A stretch of DNA of 64,000 nt from JAICTV01 sp035634055 (lineage in GTDB: Bacteria; Planctomycetota; Phycisphaerae; Tepidisphaerales; Tepidisphaeraceae), in contig DASQDR010000048.1 in assembly GCA_035634055.1 (NCBI GenBank), forward strand, positions 49,682-113,681, read 5' to 3'. Shown here in pieces: positions 60,044-64,000 of this stretch (the first letter of the stretch is position 1; the number at the start of each line of letters is the position of its first letter). The notes under the pieces were generated by a model. That model saw only the letters and a list, made by a program, of their open reading frames with translations. It did no database searches and was not told where the DNA came from. The position numbers were made by a program, and so were the translations under genes.

Positions 60044-60738
60044 TCGGCTTCACCCTCATTGAGCTCATCGTCGTCATCGGGATCATCGTGATCCTGGTGG
60101 CGCTGCTGCTGCCCGCGCTCAGCCGCGCGCGCGAGCAGGCCAAGACCGTGCAGTGCCTCGCTCAGCTCCGCCAGCTCGGGCAGGGGTTCTTCGGCTACGC
60201 CGTGTCTAACGCCGGGCGACTGCCGGTCTGGTCGCGCCGGCACGAGTACCCAATTGATCCCTACCCGCCGGATCCCGGCCCCGGTTGGCCGGTGCTGCTG
60301 GAGCGCTACGTCGGGCAGAAGCCGCTCGGCCCGCTCTACCACTGCCCCGCCTGGCCCGACACCGAAAAGCGGATGAACTATTTCCTGGGCGCCCGCTGGA
60401 TGCACGAGCAGCAGCCGCTGCTGCGCACAATTCCGCTCGGCCGGATCCGGCAGTCCACCACCTACATCCTCAGCGGCGACTGCACCACGCAGGCCTACTA
60501 CCCCCCGCCCTTCGGCAACGACACGAGTTCGCCCAACGAGGACATCGACAAGGACGACGGCGCCAGCGAGTGCCTGGCGTTCGCCGGGACGTCCGGCGGG
60601 TTCAACATGCACCGCGTCGGCAACAACGTCCTCTTCGCCGACGGCCACGCCGCTACCTTCGCCAAGTTCGATCCCGCCTACCTCACCTACAGCCCGCTCA
60701 CGCCGGGCGTGGCGTACGAAGATGTTGGGCCGGAGTGA
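60040..60738 (+). CDS. Type II secretion/prepilin-like protein with planctomycete H-X9-DG end
   Basis: The prepilin motif G|FTLIELIVVIGIIVILVAL begins at 60046. Cleavage after Gly leaves Phe and Glu5. The C-terminus has MHRVGNNVLFADGHA, the H-X9-DG signature of planctomycete pseudopilins (DUF1559-like group). No ATG, GTG or TTG lies close upstream in frame. CTG at 60040 overlaps the previous stop as CTGA and gives the leader MIG; it is the best guess. The frame is open far upstream but overlaps the membrane protein gene. It would form or dock on a type IV pilus-like or secretion filament. Confidence 0.7.
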   Translation: MIGFTLIELIVVIGIIVILVALLLPALSRAREQAKTVQCLAQLRQLGQGFFGYAVSNAGRLPVWSRRHEYPIDPYPPDPGPGWPVLLERYVGQKPLGPLYHCPAWPDTEKRMNYFLGARWMHEQQPLLRTIPLGRIRQSTTYILSGDCTTQAYYPPPFGNDTSSPNEDIDKDDGASECLAFAGTSGGFNMHRVGNNVLFADGHAATFAKFDPAYLTYSPLTPGVAYEDVGPE

Positions 60739-60852
60739 GTTTGGCCTGCGCGGGCGCGGGCAGGTAGACTGCCCGACGCGCCGCTGCGCGTCCGCGAGCG
60801 CGACGAAGCGAGCCCCTTCGGCCGATCGAGTTTTTCCCGGGAGAAGATTTTG

Positions 60853-61512
60853 ATGACCCAGTCGCCCCGCCACCGCCGTGCCCTGCTGGAAACGCTGGAA
60901 ACCCGTCGCCTCTTGGCGGCGTCCGTGGACGGGCAGAACGTTCTCCAGGTGTCGGCGACCGAGGCGGCCGACACCATTCAGATCACCGTCGTCGCCGGCA
61001 GCGCCACCGTCATCATCAACGGGGGCTCGGGCGGCGAGTTCCAATCCGCGACGCTGGCGGGCTACAACGTGCAGGGTGGCGGCGGGAACGACACCATCCT
61101 CCTCATCGGCGCCCTCGTCGGCGCGTACGTCAACGGCGGCGTGGGCAACGACAAGATCGCCGGCTCCGACGGCAACGACACCCTCGTCGGCGGCGCGGGT
61201 AAGGATCAGCTCGACGGTCGCGTCGGCAACGATAAGCTCAGCGGCAACGGCGGGAACGATAAGCTCCTCGGCAACGGCGGCGGCGACCGCCTCTACGGCG
61301 GCGCCGGCACCGACTACCTCGACGGCGGCTCATCCGCTGACAAGCTGTACGGCGAGGCGGGCATCGACACCCTCCTCGGCCAGAGCGGCAACGACAACCT
61401 CTACGCCTACGATCAGGCCGTCGACGAACTCTACGGCGGCAGCGGCACCGACAGCGCCATCTGCGACGGCATCGACGTCCGCGGCAGCCTTGAGCAAGTC
61501 GCCGTCATCTGA
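60853..61512 (+). CDS. Small RTX (calcium-binding repeat) surface protein
   Basis: The product has 219 residues. ATG 60853 has gggagaag upstream. The planctomycete N-terminal motif LETLETRRLLAAS lies at about 12-24. RTX nonapeptides (GGGGNDTILLIGA, GSDGNDTLVGGAGKDQLDG, GNGGNDKLLGNGG) fill about 75-200. There is no separate catalytic domain. It is likely exported and folded by calcium outside the cell. The other RTX protein (36946) is larger. Confidence 0.82.
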   Translation: MTQSPRHRRALLETLETRRLLAASVDGQNVLQVSATEAADTIQITVVAGSATVIINGGSGGEFQSATLAGYNVQGGGGNDTILLIGALVGAYVNGGVGNDKIAGSDGNDTLVGGAGKDQLDGRVGNDKLSGNGGNDKLLGNGGGDRLYGGAGTDYLDGGSSADKLYGEAGIDTLLGQSGNDNLYAYDQAVDELYGGSGTDSAICDGIDVRGSLEQVAVI

Positions 61513-61776
61513 CGCGACAGCGCGAGCGGCTCAAAGAGCGCTCTGGGCAAGAACTGCGCCGCGGCTTCGTGATCGCGCGGCTGCGATCGCTGGATGGGAT
61601 GAGCTGCGCAAGTGCCGACGCGACAGGGATCACTCCCGCTCCAGCCGCCGGCTCCGATGAGGTGACGGCGCGAGGAAAGCGCCCGGCCCGCTCGGCCGGG
61701 GCGGGAGGATTGGCTGCCTCATTGAACGGATCATCCGCGCGGCCGAGCGACGCGTGCCGTGCCTCGAGCGCGTCTG

Positions 61777-62094
61777 CTAGCGCACGCCCGCCGGCTTCAC
61801 TCGAGCCAGCCGGCCGTTGCCGCCGGCCACCAGGTGCGGGTCGACCGCGGCGCCGCTCTCGGCCAGTTGCGCCAGCAGCTTTGCCGGCGCGATGCTGCTG
61901 CACGTGAGCATCCGCTCGCACTCCTGGTTGACCTCCGCCTGCGCCTCGCGGAAATCGCTCTCCAGCTTCTGCCGCTGGTCGAGCAACGCGCTGATCTGCT
62001 CGTCCAAGCGCTGCAAAGCAACGGCCCGGGCATAAGCCTTCTGAAAGATGGCGGCGAGCGTGGAAGCTTCGCGCGGAGCGGCTTCGGTAGACAT
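61777..62094 (-). CDS. Small coiled-coil protein
   Basis: The product has 105 residues. ATG 62094 has AAGGAG 9 bases upstream. The central part is a charged coiled coil (RLDEQISALLDQRQKLESDF, REAQAEVNQECERML). The C-terminus is VDPHLVAGGNGRLARVKPAGV. There is no signal or membrane helix. It resembles in style, not in clear sequence, the coiled-coil protein at 1612. The function is unknown. Confidence 0.65.
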   Translation of the reverse strand: MSTEAAPREASTLAAIFQKAYARAVALQRLDEQISALLDQRQKLESDFREAQAEVNQECERMLTCSSIAPAKLLAQLAESGAAVDPHLVAGGNGRLARVKPAGVR

Positions 62095-62495
62095 CAGTCG
62101 CGACTCCTTTCGACGACACGGCGAGGTGAGTTGTCCTCACGCGGGTGGTGACAACCCCGCGGCGCCCGGCGGCCGCGCCCCATTCTGCGGGCCGCCAACG
62201 CCACCGGCCCATCATGCCGCCACACCGAATTTTTTCAAGCCGGAGCGGCCTTTCACGACAGGTGCGCTCCACGGCCGCCCGCCGCGTCACCCGCGCAACA
62301 GATCCCCCGCGAGTGCGCCACTACGAAAGCGCTGTCGAGGACGAAATGGGTGGCAAAATGATGGGACACTTGTGCAACGCAGTGAGGGGCAGAAGCAATC
62401 TGCCCTGCGCGGCCAACGCAAGGTAACAGCGACAGGCGCGGCAAAATCCCGCCTCCCGAGCGCGTTCGAGCCGATTTGAGATGTAGGGAGAAAAG
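62095..62495. other. Intergenic region between coiled-coil gene and tRNA, nothing recognised
   Basis: About 400 bases hold only the SD of the coiled-coil gene and AT-richer unique sequence after 62200. No repeat or gene is seen; promoters for the minus-strand tRNA are not here but above 62566. Confidence 0.35.
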
Positions 62496-62566
62496 CTGGG
62501 GTACTAGGATTCGAACCTAGACAAGCAGATCCAGAGTCTGCTGTGCTACCGTTACACCATACCCCA
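62496..62566 (-). tRNA. tRNA-Gln (anticodon CTG)
   Basis: Read on the minus strand, acceptor arms TGGGGTA and TACCCCA pair perfectly. The anticodon arm is GCAGA-CTCTGGA-TCTGC with CTG. The T arm has CTAGG-TTCGAATC-CTAG. The D arm has GGTGTAACGGTAGCAC. It has 71 bases with a G discriminator and CCA not encoded. It reads CAG codons. Confidence 0.93.
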
Positions 62567-62661
62567 AGTAGGATTTCATAGTAGTTACGGCCGGTGGCGA
62601 GTCAAGTTCGCGGCGGCGGCGCCGCGCGGGGGCGCTGGCGCGGTCGCACGGGCGGCGGAGG

Positions 62662-63654
62662 CTATTCGTTTTCCGCCGCCGGCCGCGCGGGCGGAAGCTT
62701 TTCAGCCAGCCAGCCCGCCACCTCCTCCAGCAGTTGGGCGTCCACCGGGCGCTGGTACTGCTCGCGATAGCTGCGGGCCGACGCCGGGCGCGGGTCACGG
62801 CGGAGGACGTGGGTGAGGTGCGCGACGCGGCGGATCTCGGCGCGGCCGTCGGGCACGAGGCGCGCGATCACGTCCAGGTCGCGGTGGTCCACCGACAGAT
62901 CGTTGTCGCCGGTGATCGCCAGCACCGGCGCGCCAATGGCGGCCAGGTCCGGCTTGGGGTCGTACGCGAGGTACTCGCGGCACATGCGGGCCGGCACCTT
63001 GAAGCCGTAAACGCGCGCGACGTCGCCTGTGGTCGCCATCAGCTTGGCGTTGACGCGCGCCACCTGTTCCCGCGGCGTCCGCCCGAGCGGGCGCATCACC
63101 AGCCGGAGCCACCACGGCACCTGATCCTTGCCCAACCGGTCCGCCCAGTTCAGGTAAAATTCGTCGCCGCGCTGCGCGGGGCAGCCGAGCAGGACGACGG
63201 CGGCGGCGCCGGCGTGCGCGCCCAGCCACGCCGCGTGCAGCGCGCCCTCACTGTAGCCAACCGCGCCGGCGGCGCTGACGTCCGCCCGCGCCGCGATCAC
63301 GCGCAGCGCGGCGGCGGCGTCGTCCCGGTGTTGGAAGAACCCGGCCGCGCGCCACTCCCCCGGCGTGGCGCCGACGCCGCGACGATCGAAGCGATACGAC
63401 GCGATTCCCCTTCTCGCCAGCGCCGCGGCCATCGCGCGACCCAGCCCCAGCGACGCCTGCCGCGTGCTGCCCTCACGGTCCAGCCGCCCCGCCCAGAGCA
63501 GCACCACCGCCGGGTGCGGCCCCTTGCCGGCGGGCAGCGCCAGCGTCCCCGCCAGCGGCAGCCCGTCTTCCGCCGACACCGTCAGGTCCGTCTCCCGCAT
63601 CGACTGCTCAACCTCGGCCTGCACCGCACCTCCCGTGAGCGCCGATGGACTCAT
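62662..63654 (-). CDS. Alpha/beta hydrolase
   Basis: The product has about 330 residues from ATG 63654. ATG 63600 (GAGG upstream) would give 312. The nucleophile elbow is VGYSEGALHAAW. The N-terminal part has LLWAGRLDREG and YRFDRRGVGATPG, the aspartate region is ITGDNDLSVDH, and the catalytic histidine is in VAHLTHVLRRD. This resembles serine aminopeptidase/dienelactone hydrolase-type enzymes. No signal peptide is seen with either start. The substrate is unknown. The tRNA gene lies 96 bases downstream on the same strand. Confidence 0.8.
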   Translation of the reverse strand: MSPSALTGGAVQAEVEQSMRETDLTVSAEDGLPLAGTLALPAGKGPHPAVVLLWAGRLDREGSTRQASLGLGRAMAAALARRGIASYRFDRRGVGATPGEWRAAGFFQHRDDAAAALRVIAARADVSAAGAVGYSEGALHAAWLGAHAGAAAVVLLGCPAQRGDEFYLNWADRLGKDQVPWWLRLVMRPLGRTPREQVARVNAKLMATTGDVARVYGFKVPARMCREYLAYDPKPDLAAIGAPVLAITGDNDLSVDHRDLDVIARLVPDGRAEIRRVAHLTHVLRRDPRPASARSYREQYQRPVDAQLLEEVAGWLAEKLPPARPAAENE

Positions 63655-63700
63655 AACAGCGAGCGGGGCCAGATGCGGGTCGATCTCGCGCTTAGCGGCC

Positions 63701-64000
63701 CTACTCCAAGGGGATGACGTAAACCGGCTGGCCGTTGAAGTCGCGGCGTTGCCAGTTGTCAGGGACGCCACCGGGCGCGGGGGCCGGGAGGATTTGGAAC
63801 GGCGGCGTGCCCGGGCGCGTACCGGGGCCGGGGGCCGGGAGTTGGAAGCGGTATTCGGGATCGGCCCGGAAGCGCGGCGGGAGCGGGCTTGGCATCTGGA
63901 ACCCGAACGGCCGCGCGGGCGACGGCGCCGGCCGCGTCGACGGCGCGGGCGGCTCGAGCCGGCGGAACGGCTGCCGCCAGGGAAGCTGCGGCGGCGCGAT
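63701..64000 (-). CDS. Proline-rich protein, C-terminal part (partial)
   Basis: The frame is open to the window edge. The visible 99 residues are Pro/Arg/Ala-rich (RRLEPPAPSTRPAPSPARPF; FRADPEYRFQLPAPGPGTRP) and end DNWQRRDFNGQPVYVIPLE. Such ends are common in exported planctomycete proteins of unknown function. The start and any signal peptide lie outside the window. Confidence 0.55.
   Translation of the reverse strand: MAPPQLPWRQPFRRLEPPAPSTRPAPSPARPFGFQMPSPLPPRFRADPEYRFQLPAPGPGTRPGTPPFQILPAPAPGGVPDNWQRRDFNGQPVYVIPLE

Overview
The window is very GC-rich chromosomal DNA from a planctomycete, most likely class Phycisphaerae. The evidence is a set of lineage habits rather than a marker gene. 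Two secreted RTX-type proteins carry the planctomycete N-terminal motif (LETLETRRLLAAS near 60890; IEPLAARRLF near 38080). A prepilin-like protein ends with the planctomycete H-X9-DG signature. There are large secreted or FtsX-type proteins, and several intergenic repeat families of the kind scattered through planctomycete genomes. No rRNA, CRISPR array, prophage, insertion sequence or replication origin was seen. One tRNA (Gln, CTG) is present.

Layout. 1-4.3 kb: broken HicA-type toxin, zinc alcohol dehydrogenase, coiled-coil protein, TrkA-N channel protein and an SDR. 4.4-9.7 kb: AspT/YidE-type antiporter, bioD, an FHA-GAF-histidine kinase and a metallo-beta-lactamase-fold hydrolase. 9.8-16 kb: GH30-like glycosidase, rlmN, an ECF sigma factor with an unknown downstream partner, a decayed VapC locus and bioF. 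16-20.4 kb: HU-like protein, serine acetyltransferase, a CHRD protein with a C-terminal sorting tail and a metallophosphoesterase. 20.4-29.4 kb: addA and addB (overlapping), a DUF456 membrane protein and a sigma-like protein with a C-terminal membrane helix. 29.5-35.5 kb: PQQ-type sugar dehydrogenase plus cytochrome c, recQ, a GNAT acetyltransferase and mgtE. 35.5-36.8 kb: a small cluster of an ESCRT-III/Snf7-like protein and two membrane proteins. 36.9-43.7 kb: an RTX protein and a giant pseudo-M28/FtsX permease. 44-57.6 kb: PilZ protein, ABC-2 permease, Phd-like protein, secreted repeat protein, esterase/cupin pair, VOC dioxygenase, SDR/mutarotase pair, outer-membrane-like protein, and a GntR(YtrA)-ABC exporter operon. 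57.7-64 kb: sppA, a small membrane protein plus prepilin-like protein, an RTX protein, a coiled-coil protein, tRNA-Gln, an alpha/beta hydrolase and a partial Pro-rich protein.

Functional groupings. DNA double-strand-break repair is well represented by AddAB and RecQ. Biotin synthesis appears as two unlinked genes, bioD and bioF. The YtrA-type regulator, ATPase and permease are translationally coupled and sit behind a palindromic operator. The sugar dehydrogenase and cytochrome overlap by ATGA and probably form an extracytoplasmic oxidation pair.

The most unusual items are three. First, the Snf7/CHMP-like protein at 35531-36139. Second, palindromic dispersed repeats that have inserted in frame into two conserved genes, rlmN and addA. 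Third, the giant permease whose ectodomain looks like an inactivated M28 peptidase. Several genes show single-base frameshifts (near 240, 14540, 40158, 56217 and 57045). These may be assembly errors in GC homopolymers or real decay.
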